A DNA stretch of 64,000 nt, from the NCBI GenBank assembly GCA_905178155.1, contig CAJINV010000010.1:3882599-3946598 (forward strand), given 5' to 3'. Below the pieces are notes generated by a model that worked only from the letters and a program-made list of their open reading frames with translations, was not told where the DNA came from and made no database searches. The DNA comes from Amoebophrya sp. A120 (lineage: Eukaryota > Sar > Dinophyceae > Syndiniales > Amoebophryaceae). The stretch's first letter is position 1. Each line of letters starts with the position of its first letter. Positions 20,820 to 31,394 of the stretch are shown piece after piece. Both the position numbers and the translations under genes were made by a program.

Positions 20820-21794
20820 TATAACAAAACGGAGCAACAATAACAAATGGGCAAGACGGAGTCAAGATCAAGAGTTTTCACCTAGCCGGGACACTCGGTT
20901 GACGGACGAGCGGTTCTACTCTACTACAACCTTGTTTTCAGCCGGGAAAGAAAGATGAAAAACACAGCCACACACACAGTAAGTTTTCTTTTCAATTGAG
21001 TATATTTTTTTTTTCCCTTCATCGCGATACAACTATAACAATTACAAACAGAAATTTATGTCACTTCAGCATCTCATTTTCATCAATCATGGCTTTAGCA
21101 TGCCTGTTTTACACGTGGCGTCGCAAATGTTTTGCCAAACTCGATGTGGAAAATCTTATCCCTCAGCACCAGCTTTTTCTTTCCGTCCCCAAAAAATAGC
21201 ATATCCTTTTTTTCCTTATTTACCGGAGATCTGAAGCACGCTTGAAAGAAGAAGAACAAGAAGAAGTTGCAGTATTTCGCTGCTGTTTTATAGGCACGGT
21301 CTTCTTTACTTACTTATTTTATTCGCTCTGATAGCCTCGGGCGAGATCCCCTTTGACGAAAAGGCATCATTTAGTCGGCTCTAGTGGTAAGAAATATAGT
21401 ACTACCCCATTTTTCAGTGTCTCCATCATGTTGATGTTTCACGAACAAATTTTAGCAGCTCACCAAAAAGTAAAAGCGCCCCATTCTGATTCGCTTTCGC
21501 AAACGGTGCTGGAGGAACAGGAATCGAGAATCGTCCGCGCGCCATTTTTGCATCGTGTTCTTGCTGAAGGTGTTGGTGTTTGATTGTCCTCTATGGGCTC
21601 TCGGTTTCGTGCTCGTGGCGCTGCAGACGAAAATCGAAAATTTCTGTTCGCATCACTTCTGTCTCGATGTTCCAAGATTCGCCCTGGTTTATTGACAAGG
21701 AAATCCAATGATCGCTTCGTTCTCATAGATAATTTTAACATACTAGATCATAAACACTCGACTAAAAAGTAATCATCAAAGAAAAAGAAAAACC
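20820..21794. other. Intergenic region
   Basis: No supported gene. Small ORFs on either strand lack motifs; the sequence is A+T-rich near 20990 and 21200. Confidence 0.45.
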
Positions 21795-23085
21795 ATGTTA
21801 GTCTATTCCTTCTATGTGTTTTACCGTGGGCAGAAGTGTGTGTACCGCCAAGACTTCCTACAAACCGACTCCGAAACGAAGTTGATTTACGGGTTGCTCG
21901 CGACCATGAAGTCGTTATCGCAGCAAATCACGGAGAAGATACAGATTCAAGACCCGAATCGGTCTGCACTTTCCAAAACGACAACCGGTTCCGGTGCGGC
22001 ACATCATCAACACAATAAGCCAGGACTAGTACCACTAGCGGTGCAACCGTCGGCGACGAGCAGTCGAAACATCCAGCAATTCAATTCCTACACAACCCCG
22101 ATATCCAAGAAAGAAACTGTGTGTGTGTAGGTGTCTTGGAGTGACAGCATGACAAATTTATTTTTGCACTGCATGACTACAGAGAAAACTTGTCATGCGC
22201 AGCCCGTACGTGAAAAGGAAAACACATAGTACGAAATAAACAGAAGTTGATGGCTGGCCAGCATGACAGGTGTAACTGTGTTGTGTCTTTATTTGCATCA
22301 CAGATTTACACTTCTAATTACATAGTTTTTTTCTTGCATACCCGAAGTACAAGCTGCACTGTCTGGAGATTCCCAGCGGGTATTATTTCGTGTGCACGAC
22401 GGAGCTATCAAATGCAAAAGTCCCTGGATGTCTGGAAACTTGTGATGCTGGGTGGCGTCTCATGATGAGGCATTACAAGTGCTGGCTCAGCATGACAAGT
22501 TTCTGAGCTTCTAGGTGTATGCCTATTCTGCATGACAAACTGCGTTTCTGCATCACAGAAAAATGGAGTTCTTGGGTAACGTGCATGACAGATTTAAGAG
22601 CCATGCCAGACAAGCGTGACAAATCTCGCAATCTTCCAGACCCAGACATTTTTACAGTTGATAGGAGCCGAACGCGTTACTTGACATGCGGGACTACATG
22701 CGACAACTGTATCAGCAGTTTTTCGTTCCGTTAGTGTTACAGTCCCCGGACTACACAGAGTATCCCACGAAAAAACTGTTTCACTGTGATGATTTTGCAA
22801 GAACCGCATCACAAGTTTGTTACACATGACGCAGAAAATTTGCCATGCGCGTTTCCCAAGGGAAAACACGCTCGAAAATCGAATGTCTTGCAGGTGTAGC
22901 AAGACAAATAGTTCTCCACTCTATTTTCTGCATCACAAGTTCACAGTGAAACAGTTTTCTCTTGCGATACAGAGCTGGGGGGGACGATAAGCGAAGACTC
23001 CCGGTTCGGCCGGGAGGTTACGCAGATTTTTCACCGCCTCAACGCAGCCAGATCTTCTTCCTCTTCAAGTGTGGGTCGGAGCTGA
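21795..23085 (+). CDS. TRAPPC1: TRAPP complex subunit 1 (Bet5)
   Basis: Exons 21795-22101, 22346-22405, 22669-22760 and 22975-23085 (570 bp, 189 residues); all three introns are introners. The protein opens with a longin-like strand (L-V-Y-S-F-Y-V-F-Y-R-G) followed by L-I-Y-G-L-L-A-T-M-K-S-L. After a Ser/Thr/His-rich insert it has Y-T-T-P-K-Y-K-L-H-C-L-E-I-P-S-G, which matches the Y-K-L-H-Y-Y-E-T-P-T-G signature of TRAPPC1/Bet5. A helix, L-D-M-R-D-Y-M-R-Q-L-Y-Q-Q-F, and a C-terminal F-G-R-E-V-T helix follow. The signature is created by removing the first introner, which proves the join. TRAPP tethers vesicles at the Golgi and activates Rab1. The extra low-complexity insert (residues about 50-95) is longer than usual. 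Confidence 0.88.
22102..22340. mobile_element. Introner, family G
   Basis: Ends TATCCAAGAAAGAAACTGTG and CATAGTTTTTTTCTTGCATA; perfect CCCGA duplication (22097-22101, 22341-22345). Confidence 0.94.
22406..22663. mobile_element. Introner, family A
   Basis: Ends TATCAAATGCAAAAGTCCCT and GACATTTTTACAGTTGATA; perfect GGAGC duplication. Confidence 0.94.
22761..22969. mobile_element. Introner, family G
   Basis: Ends TATCCCACGAAAAAACTGTT and AACAGTTTTCTCTTGCGATA; perfect CAGAG duplication. Confidence 0.94.
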
Positions 23086-23105
23086 TGAAATTTTGTTCAC
23101 TCGCT

Positions 23106-23367
23106 TATCAAATGTAAAAATGTCTGGGTCTGGAAAGTTGGAACTTGTGATGCTAACTTTGGACTCTAAAAAAATGTGTATTGCATGACCAGCAAGAGGA
23201 CCCACATTTGTGCTACGCGAGGAGGGCATTTGTCATGCGGAAATGGCATCAGGAAGCTTTCCAAAAATCTGTGATGCTGGGTCATGCGTTACAAGCATCA
23301 TGGGTCATGCCAGACAAGCATGACAAGCCTTCCATTCTTCCAGACCCAGACATTTTTATATTTGATA
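23106..23367. mobile_element. Introner, family A, 21 bases after the TRAPPC1 stop
   Basis: Ends TATCAAATGTAAAAATGTCT and GACATTTTTATATTTGATA; flanked by CTCGCT on both sides (one base longer than usual, or an extra T). It lies in the 3' UTR or spacer, not in coding sequence. Confidence 0.9.
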
Positions 23368-24024
23368 CTCGCTTGTCACGATGCAATCGTTTCGCCTTGT
23401 TGCATCTGTTGCATCGCTCGCAATGAAAGTCTGGCAATGGCCTTGGCTTGTTTGCCTATGAATTCATCATGGGTCCTCGCTCGGGTGTGCTCCACCGCGA
23501 CAGAAGTAATTCGGAGTAGATGACGTTGTTCGCACGAGAGGATCAAGGTACATCTCTTCGCTGATTTCCATAGCGGGAGACGTTACTAGGACTAGCTTTT
23601 TGATTTTGTGTGAGAGCTTGGACATTTTTACCAGGCCTGATGTCGTCATTTTGGTCGCACCTTCTTCGTTGTCGTGACGTTCATTGTCGTGAGAGATGAA
23701 TCGAAAGAGGATAAGTACAAAGACGCATGAGTACGTACGCAAGGAACCACTTGTAGTTGTAGGAGGAGGTCGCATGGTCGTGCTGGTACAAAATGTACTG
23801 CTTTTTGTTTCAAGTATTTCTTCTTGTGTATGCAGGCCGGAATCTTGATCCAAGGACATCATACATCATGGAATTTTTGATCTCGCTACTGATAGATAGA
23901 GCTCGTCGTTTCTCCGACCTTGCTTCTGATATACAACCGCAGCACAACGGCTTGATCGGTCAGAAAAAGCAAGAAGTAGTCTGTCGGAAAAAAAATCATC
24001 CACCGGCACAGTCGAGTCAAAAAT
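23368..24024. other. Intergenic region
   Basis: A 131-codon ORF on the minus strand (23467-23862) is the only long frame; it shows no motif and I do not call it a gene. Confidence 0.4.
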
Positions 24025-25935
24025 ATGTCGCTCCGGACTCTCTTTTCTGCCTTTGAGGAGCAACTTGCGCTGTTCAACGCCACCGCAACGCCTTCCGCCT
24101 CATCAACAACTAGAGCGCAAGTAGCGACTGCAAGAACAAGTATTACGCGGCCCACCGAGCAAGTCTTAGGAGGCGACACGGGCACGGGAAGTCTGAAACT
24201 ACTACCTGGAGAAGCACACCATGGGAATCTGCTCTTGCCCAGTCAAGGCTCGATGCAGAGTACCAGACGAAAAAACTTTGCTACGTCGCACCTAGAAACT
24301 CGTCCCGTACGAGAAGCTGGCACTCCTTCAGCCGGTACTGGGTTCTTGTTCAGGTTGCAGCATCATGCTGGAGCAGTTGAGCCTCCCGCTCCTGCAACCC
24401 GGGGAATAAGAAGTAGCATCCTTGCTGCTTCTGATGTGGAAGCAGCAGCAAATTCGAAATTTCGAGCATTGAAAACCAAAACTACAACCAAGAAAGCTGC
24501 AGGACGAGGACCGACTTCCTTCTACCTGGACTGTTCTGCGGAATCGGGCGCCATGGAGGTGATGCCGCGGTCGGTGAAGAACATGTGCCAGAAACTGCTG
24601 GACAAGTTTTACAAGAAGCGGTGGACCTACGGGTACTGGATGCCGCTGAAGCTCATTTACGACGACTGGACGGACCTGATGAAGTTTCAATTTAAGTGGC
24701 TGACGAAGAAGAACTACAACCCAATCATGCCGGAAGAGTTTCACTGGTTTTACAACACAAAAAGCCAGCAGTGGTCCCGGTGTACCGAGTGGCACATGAA
24801 CCAGTGCGGAAAATTCACGGCCAAGTCGAGCTGGATTCCGGAAAAGTTCCGAAAGAGGTTATCCTGTGCAAAAGTATCGTATTCGTATTGCAGTCAGGCA
24901 CTAAGTACAAATCTTTTTCTTGAGGTAACTCCGGATTGCATCTCATGCTGAGGAAATGATGCACTTATACGAGTGCGATACTTTTGCAATTCATAGAGGT
25001 TCTGTACCGACGATTGGTACGAATGCCAAACGCTGGAAGAGCCCTGGACCTACTTCGGCTTCCCGTCGATGCAGCAGTGGAACAGCAGTTGTGGGGTCGG
25101 GTATTAACGTGAAAAAAGCCCCAACCCCATACTCAAAATGCAATTTGTGTTGCTGGATTTGTGTACAGAAATGAACTTTGTATTGCAGCAAGAGCTTGTC
25201 GGCATCCTCTAAGCCCATTTGGGTACGCATCCGGCTAGCAGCTGAGCATAAGAAACAAATCTGGCATAGGCGAAAACGCATGGCAGACTCGCTGTACATT
25301 GCGCCACATGGATGCCGTTTGCCTTGTACGCAAGACAAGGCTGATTTGTGGCCACAAATCAGCATCACAGGTTTCCTTTTCGATATGGGGAGGGGAGATT
25401 TTTCCTCACAATACCGGGCCAAGTTTGCTGACACCGCTGCTATCCGGGACCCCGCTGACGCAGTTGGGTAGCTGCAGTCGGGCAAGTGAGGTAAGGTCAA
25501 ACTTTATGTTTTCTTGATAGAATGGCATGAAAAACGCGCGCTGTAATGCGGCGAAAATTTGTATGCCTATGGAGCAGTAGCAAGGACGCGGTGGCATGAC
25601 GATGGTCCTCCACCTCGTTTCGGAACCGGTTCTAATTCTTGTGACTCCTGCGATATATTCACAAAAAAGAAATAAATCTATCAAAACAGGTCTGCCTCGT
25701 GCCCACCTTTTCCGGGACCGGCGCCTACCAACACTACTTCCGCGCGGCCGCGAAGGCCGTTGGGCTGACGCAAGAGCAATTGCAGTCCTGGACGAATTTG
25801 CAGGATTACCGTTGCAAGGACCTGGGAACGAATTTGAACAAAGAAATTTTGCAGATGCTGGAACGCAGCCCGGACACGAGGTTGAATACTTCCAAATTGA
25901 ACTGGCTCTGGGGGGACAAAACTGTGTTTTTCTGA
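24025..25935 (+). CDS. Unrecognised protein, Trp/Tyr/Cys-rich C-terminal half
   Basis: Exons 24025-24859, 25001-25101, 25419-25490 and 25690-25935 (1254 bp, 417 residues). Introns are a family B introner, a family C introner and one GT-AG intron. The first 150 residues are Ser/Thr/Ala-rich. From about residue 165 a conserved-looking region begins: C-Q-K-L-L-D-K-F-Y-K-K-R-W-T-Y-G-Y-W, W-T-D-L-M-K-F-Q-F-K-W-L, F-H-W-F-Y-N, W-Y-E-C-Q-T-L-E-E-P-W-T-Y-F-G-F, and near the end Y-R-C-K-D-L-G. The spacing of aromatic and Cys residues suggests a folded domain, but I cannot name a family. The R/A/T-rich N-terminus could be an organelle presequence, which is a guess. Confidence 0.65.
24860..24995. mobile_element. 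Introner, family B
   Basis: Ends TATCCTGTGCAAAAGTATCG and CGATACTTTTGCAATTCATA; perfect GAGGT duplication (24855-24859, 24996-25000). At 136 bp it is the shortest copy, and GAGGT permits a GT-AG splice. Confidence 0.93.
25102..25413. mobile_element. Introner, family C
   Basis: Ends TATTAACGTGAAAAAAGCCC and GATTTTTCCTCACAATA; duplication TCGGG/CCGGG. Confidence 0.88.
25491..25689 (+). other. Canonical GT-AG intron
   Basis: GTAAGG donor and AACAG acceptor, 199 bp, phase 0. Confidence 0.75.
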
Positions 25936-26983
25936 TTTATTTTACGTGGCGATTGCTTTGTTTCAATTTTGGAGACGGTTTTTGTCGGACTTGTCGGAAG
26001 AGTTCTGTGTGTATGTACGATTGTATGTACGATCTATCCAACAAGAACGCGGTGCGTATTCTAGTATCAGTTTCTTTTTGAACTTTTTTTGCGGCACAGC
26101 AACATGCACAGACAGGCCTCCACAATGTTGCCCGGCCCTTGCCCAGGTCTATGTAGTATGACACTCGGCTCGGGAAACCTCGAGCTGCGCGATTTTGATT
26201 GCGCGACCAATTTCGTCCGGTCATTTCGGTTCCGCACCTCCCACTACAGATATATTGAATTTTTGAACCACAGCAGGCCAGTGTTGTGATTTTCTGTGAA
26301 GATGTTCTTGCCGTGTTCGACGTTTTGCTTCTGAAGAAAATGTAGTGCCTTTATTAGTACTGTGCCACCTAGAGCTGCTTTCAAGAAGCTTACTCGTTAT
26401 TTTACTTAAGAAGCCTGCAGCAGCTCCATGCACTTGATAGATTTTACGTCGTTCTTTTCTTCGGCGGAATCTTTCTATAAATTCTTTTCGTCAGTTTTCG
26501 TGCGAAATCGGAGTCGTTTTTGCTGCTCTCTAAAAATCGTCCGTGCTTAGTTTCATCGTGCAAAAACAAGCATTTGCAGCTCTGTCTACTATCGTTGTCA
26601 CAACTACTCACGCCTCTTGCAACTACTTCATTCCTCGCACGTTCCACCAGCTTGGTGTGGTGTAAGTGAGTGTACGCGAAGGAATACAGTACTTTAAAGA
26701 CACAAATCAGGACCAGCACGGTAATTTGGTACTAAAATCCTTTCCTGTCGCGGAGGACAAGGGGCAATAACATCTTGTATTGCAGCTAAAAAGTCCTCGT
26801 GTAGTAAACCAACATAAACAAGAAGAGAAACTACAGGTGGCTTTCGGTTTCGTCGTTTCGCTTTTATTTCCTACCTACTTGTTTTTACACTCAATCTCAA
26901 AGTGTTAAGAAAGTACAAGTAAGTACCTACTAGATACAACTTCAGCCATACTACTTATTCCATTCGTCCCTTCGCGCCGGATC
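25936..26983. other. Intergenic region
   Basis: No gene or introner seen in about 1 kb. Confidence 0.45.
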
Positions 26984-29900
26984 ATGAAGAAGAAGACCAA
27001 CGCCTTCGTCCTCACGGCAGTATCCACAGCCTCTTGGTGGCTTGAGCAGCAGCAACAGAACAGGAGCAACCTGCTGAATATTAGCCTTGTCCCTGGGTGC
27101 GTTGCGGTGGAAGTGTTGGCTTTGATGAAAAACAAGATGCAGGAAAACATGCAGGAGAGGATGAACAAAAAAACCGAGAGCAAGAGGAACCCGCATGGAG
27201 ACTGTGAACCCCTCCAAGAAGAATTTTACGAAACGCTGAACTGTTGCGATGACAAGGGAAAAAATACGCCCACTGCCGTAGTTGGAGCGGCCGACCCATG
27301 TGACGCTGCAAAGCAGGAGTTGCTGACCCTCAACGAGTACTGTCTCACTGGGCCCGGGAGAACAGACGCCTGCTGGTTGCGTCGGGGGACGAAAAGTGTC
27401 GCCGATTACGATCAAGTGGAATTGGTCGACGCGGCAATGTGCGACACCATTGACAACGAGAAACAAGACCGGTGGTGGAAGCATCGGTGTGGGCAGGACG
27501 GGCTTGTCACCACGTGTGCAGCCACCTACAAGGACGTATGCATTGCAAAAATGTTTGTGTCTGGAAGAATGCAAGATTTGTGATGCAGGTTTTCCATGTC
27601 CCACGAGGTCTGGAATGCGAGACCCAGCATGACAGATTCTTTGAGGTCTCTAGCATGCCTTTCCTGCATGAGAAACTCCCTCTCAACTTGGTCAAAAGGG
27701 GACAGCTTTTGGCACTCATGCAACACAGATTTCTGCATGATTCGGATTTAGCATGACAAGTTGGAATCTTCCAGACCCAGACATTTTTGCAATCCATAGG
27801 ACGCCGACACCTGCAACGACGCGGCCAGGACCGACTTATGTCATAGGAAAAAAGTGAATAGATGCAGCTACACATTTGAAGTGGCAAGTATACTTGCGGG
27901 ATAGTGCTGCAGAGATCATCTCTGAGATGATAAGTAGGGAAAATACACGATATGTATGAAACTGAGCTCCCAAGCTGCATTGATTGCATTGTCCGGCATG
28001 ATATTAGACAACAAGTCTGTCTTGCTTGGCAGTCAGCTACTCAACGAATGTGTAACTGTTATGAAACGCTTAGTTTTTCTTTGTTCCATACGAGACTGGG
28101 AAATGCCACTGGAATGGTACAACTTGTGCGTTTCGGGACTTCGGCACGGAAGACAACAAAGGCTTTTTCTTTTGCGATGCGCTAGCGGACGAGAAGACCT
28201 GTGAACTGGCATCCACGCCGGGACAGGCGCCCTACGGAGGGAATTGTAGATGGTATGTGGGGTTGAAGTACTGCGACTACGTGGCTAGCTATGTAAGGAA
28301 AAAAGTGCTGCACACGTAAAACGTTCTTACGGTTACGACCTAGTAGCGAGAAGTGGGCCACGCATCCTCGCGTTCTTGGTTTTGCAGGACCGAGGACCGC
28401 GCAGACAACCGTCTGTGGTGCCGCCCGACGACATAAGTAAGTACTTCCGAGCCCCCTGTAGTCATGATGCGTGTTATAATCGACGACGTCGTGTACCTGT
28501 AGGGTTAAACTTAATCTTAATATGTAAAGATCTCCGGTTTTTTGCAAGAGCAAGGTTTCGTCGTCATGCGCATGCAGAGAGAGCAAGTCTTCTGTTGAAC
28601 GTCGGCCACCCCAAGCCAGGGGGGCGCACCCGCCTGGGCGAGCACTGGCTGCAGCCACCCGGCCCCAAAGAACAGGCACGCCACCTTTGTTCATCTTCCC
28701 CTCCTGCTCCCGATGTTCCGAGGGGAATGAAATATCCTGCGCCCGCCCAACTACAATTATATCGCACCGTGGCGCGCTCTTTGCCGCGTGCAAAATTTCA
28801 AATCGGCAACAGAAAAAAGCCCGCCGAATGCGTAAAAGCCAGGGGCCGCGATGGCTCTTCAGGCGGTCGCGAGCGGGCCCCACGGCAGCAGCGGCGCTGC
28901 GAATATGCGCAGCGCCGAGCAAAAATCCCGCGAAACCTCACGCCCGACTCAAGGTCCCGAAAGATGGCCGGCCCAAGAATCTTGGTTTTTTCCCGGTTTT
29001 TTTTTCCGCATCTGGCCAATTCTTGGCCAAAAAGGGCCTTTTTGGCCAAGAAATCCACTTTTTGGCCAAGAATTGGCCAAAAGGGAGAAAAAAATCCGGG
29101 AAAAAGCCAAGATTCTTGGTTCGGCCATTTGTTTGCGAGGAAGGATTTGGCTCATTGCTTGGCAATTTGCGAAGGAAAACGCCGCGCGGTGGGCCGCTTC
29201 CGAAGGGCTTCGTGGCCGCCACACCCATAGACGAAACGCGCCCGCGGGGGTCAGCAATCATCGCAGAGGTTGGGGCGCGCGGGAGCCCCCAGGACAAAGC
29301 CGCGCAGGCAATAACACACGCCCACACGACCGCAAAACGGCTGCGCCTGCTGCGACGTGAATGCCAGCGCCCAGGCCTTGAAGGGTGCAAAATAAGGCGC
29401 ACCCGCAGGCATCGGCGCCGCCATTCTTTCTACAGTCAGGGCCCGGGACGGCGTGCGCTGTGTTGGCTGCTATGGCCCCGCGCTTTTTCCTGTTTTCGGT
29501 TTGCTTCTTTGGCAGCCAAGGGAGACTTCCCCCCGGATGTCAGTCAAACAGCAAGGCGAGCATATTTGAAAGCAGCCACCCAGGCTGCGGGGTTTTGGTT
29601 TGTTTTTCCGAAGCCAATTTTCCCGAGGGGCAACGGCCGGGCCTATGCAAGGCCATTCGCAGCCCGCAGGAGCGCCGCCGCTTATTAAGTTCTCCGTGTC
29701 CCGCCTCCTGGCGTTTTCCATGTATGCCAAGAAGTTCGCAGCAAAATTTGCTGCCAAACTACTAGCGGCGCCTCGTTGATTGTGTGCGCCAGCAGGCGCA
29801 GGGCGCAACCTTGGCTCTTCCTGGCGTCCCTTGCCCCCCCCCCCTTTGCGTGACTCTTTGTGATTCTGCTTTAGGCCACAGGCCTCGGCGAAGGAAATTT

Positions 29901-30711
29901 CGCTCGGTGTGCGGGGTGGCAGAGCTCGTAGGCGGGGTCTGTTGCCCATTTCGCCTGAAGTCATTGCGGCTTTATTTCGGTTATTGGTGTGCGGCCAAAG
30001 AGCAGGCCGACCGCTAACAGTGCTCGAGCAAAAGCATCGCCAAAGCATCCGCGTCAGGCCTTCCCTGCTTTCGGTTCTTGGCGGTGGTGGCCAGCCGGGC
30101 GTTGTCGTTTCGTCGGCACAGACATTGGCTGCGGACAGCCGAAACGGTGCGGACCACGAAAATTCTTGGTTTTTTTCGTGTCCCGTTTTGCATTTTGTCC
30201 GTTCATAGTTTTTTGCAAGAGCAAGGTTTCGTCGTCATGCGCATGCAGAGAGAGCAAGTCTTTCTTGTCCAAGTAGTTCTTTGTACTCTGCTCTAAAAAA
30301 ACAGTTACTGGAATAAGTGGTGTAAAAATGAAGGCACTTTTTTCCTTTGATACCATTGCGGGAGCTGGAACCATGGCTCGTCCGGCTAGCGTGGCGGGGA
30401 CTGCTGGAGACGCCAGCGGAAGTGGAGGTGAGAGCGCGGGAGGCGTCGAAGGCGTGGGAGTCGAAGGCACAGCAGGCGCCGTGGGAGGCGAAGGCACAGT
30501 AAGCGCAGGCGCAGCCGCAGGCGCAGGCGCAGGCGCAGGCGCAGGCGCAGGCGCAGGCGCAGGCGCAGGCGCAGGCGCAGGCGCAGGCGCAGGCGCAGGC
30601 GCAGGCGCAGGCGCAGGCGCAGGCGCAGGCGCAGGCGCAGGCGCAGGCGCAGGCGCAGGCGCGGGAAAAGAAGAAGTTGTGACGGACACTGCCGAGACCA
30701 CCTGCTGCTAG
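26984..30711 (+). CDS. Cys-rich protein of the AVEV family with an Ala-Gly repeat
   Basis: Exons 26984-27536, 27804-27836, 28096-28289 and 30358-30711 (1134 bp, 377 residues); all introns are introner-like. The N-terminus has a basic start, F-V-L-T-A-V-S-T-A and then V-A-V-E-V-L-A-L-M-K-N-K. The middle has regularly spaced Cys, including S-G-K-C-H-W-N-G-T-T-C-A-F-R-D-F-G, which matches T-G-K-C-Q-W-D in the gene at 35739; the two are paralogues. The last exon encodes about 26 Ala-Gly pairs from a GCAGGC repeat and ends T-A-E-T-T-C-C. A C-terminal Cys pair resembles a Rab-type lipidation site, but that is speculative. The protein is probably secreted or surface-linked. Confidence 0.65.
27537..27798. 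mobile_element. Introner, family A
   Basis: Ends TATGCATTGCAAAAATGTTT and GACATTTTTGCAATCCATA; perfect GGACG duplication. Confidence 0.94.
27837..28090. mobile_element. Introner-like intron, family I
   Basis: Runs from TATGTCATAGGAAAAAAGTG to CTTAGTTTTTCTTTGTTCCATA. Flanks CGACT/CGAGA match at three of five positions. Removal gives R-T-D-S-G-K-C, matching the paralogue's Q-T-D-T-G-K-C. Confidence 0.65.
28592..30262. repeat. 1.67-kb GC-rich insertion bounded by a 55-bp direct repeat
   Basis: The segment 28537-28591 (GTTTTTTGCAAGAGCAAGGT then TTCGTCGTCATGCGC and so on) recurs at 30208-30262. The enclosed DNA is GC-rich and non-coding in appearance and contains a large palindrome near 29047. 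Long ORFs such as 28687-29688 are not supported. Confidence 0.85.
28968..29125. repeat. Imperfect palindrome of about 150 bp
   Basis: Centre near 29047. Arms carry matching CCAAGAATCTTGG, TTTTTTCCCGG and TTGGCCAAGAA blocks, several of which are themselves self-complementary. Confidence 0.8.
30505..30661 (+). repeat. In-frame GCAGGC hexanucleotide repeat
   Basis: About 26 near-perfect copies of GCAGGC inside the last exon of the 26984 gene, coding for alternating Ala and Gly. Length is a multiple of six, so frame is kept. Confidence 0.95.
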
Positions 30712-31394
30712 AAGAGCGCCGCCAATAGCTTCTACAATGGCAAGCTTCTCCGGTTATTCAACTAGTACCTTCACAATAATAATTAGAAACTCAAATTTGT
30801 TCTTCAAAGAGTCGGAGTTAATATCGAGGAATTTACCGCGCACAAAAAATTTCGCAGAGCAGCCCACTTCTTCAAACACCTGGACATCTTGTTCGACGTT
30901 TCTGCTTTAGTACATTGTGTCGCTCCTTTTGGTTTTTTTCTGTCGTATCGTTCATCTTTGCGTCATTTTTCGTGCGAAAATCGGCGTCTTCTTCGTTTCC
31001 CTGCAAAAATCGTCCGCGCTCTACTCATTCTCGTGCAAAAATCTTCTGCAGCACTAGGTGCTCGCAGCATTAGGTACTCTGTCGTGGTCACAAGTCAGGC
31101 ATATTGCAATGGTTTCCTCGTATGTTGCTGCTGTAGTTTCGTCCACGTATTAATTGCACATGCTCTTCTTTGAAGACACAATTGGTTTAGGACGTCAATA
31201 ATTTGATAAAACCTCCCAGGTAAAAGTTCCCTCTGGAAATAAAGATAAAGAACGGTAGAAGAAGTAGGAGAAGTAACGCAGCAACAGGTTCTTGTGGTCG
31301 CTTAAGTGTTTAGTACTTTGGTTTTCCCAGTTGTACACGACTTGAATAGAAGCGAGGGATCCATTTTTTCTCGCGTAAAGAACGAAAACATACG
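30712..31394. other. Intergenic region
   Basis: No gene seen. TCGTGCAAAAATC-type segments recur near 30970-31050 and resemble the spacer near 26500-26570. Confidence 0.4.

Larger units (their letters stand above)
28290..30352. mobile_element. Introner, family I, enlarged by a 1.7-kb insertion
   Basis: Left end TATGTAAGGAAAAAAGTGCT; complement of right end TATCAAAGGAAAAAAGTGCC. Flanks CTAGC and CCATT do not match, but dropping the right five bases keeps the frame into the last exon. Confidence 0.7.

Noticed and set aside
21460-21741. 93-codon minus-strand ORF between genes
   Set aside because: No motif and no splice context; it overlaps other short ORFs.
28687-29688. 333-codon ORF in the 28.6-30.2 kb insert
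   Set aside because: Overlapping ORFs on both strands, composition-driven, crossing a palindrome; no domain.
30054-30701. Minus-strand Ala-Pro repeat ORF
   Set aside because: It is the antisense of the GCAGGC repeat coding for Ala-Gly in a supported exon.
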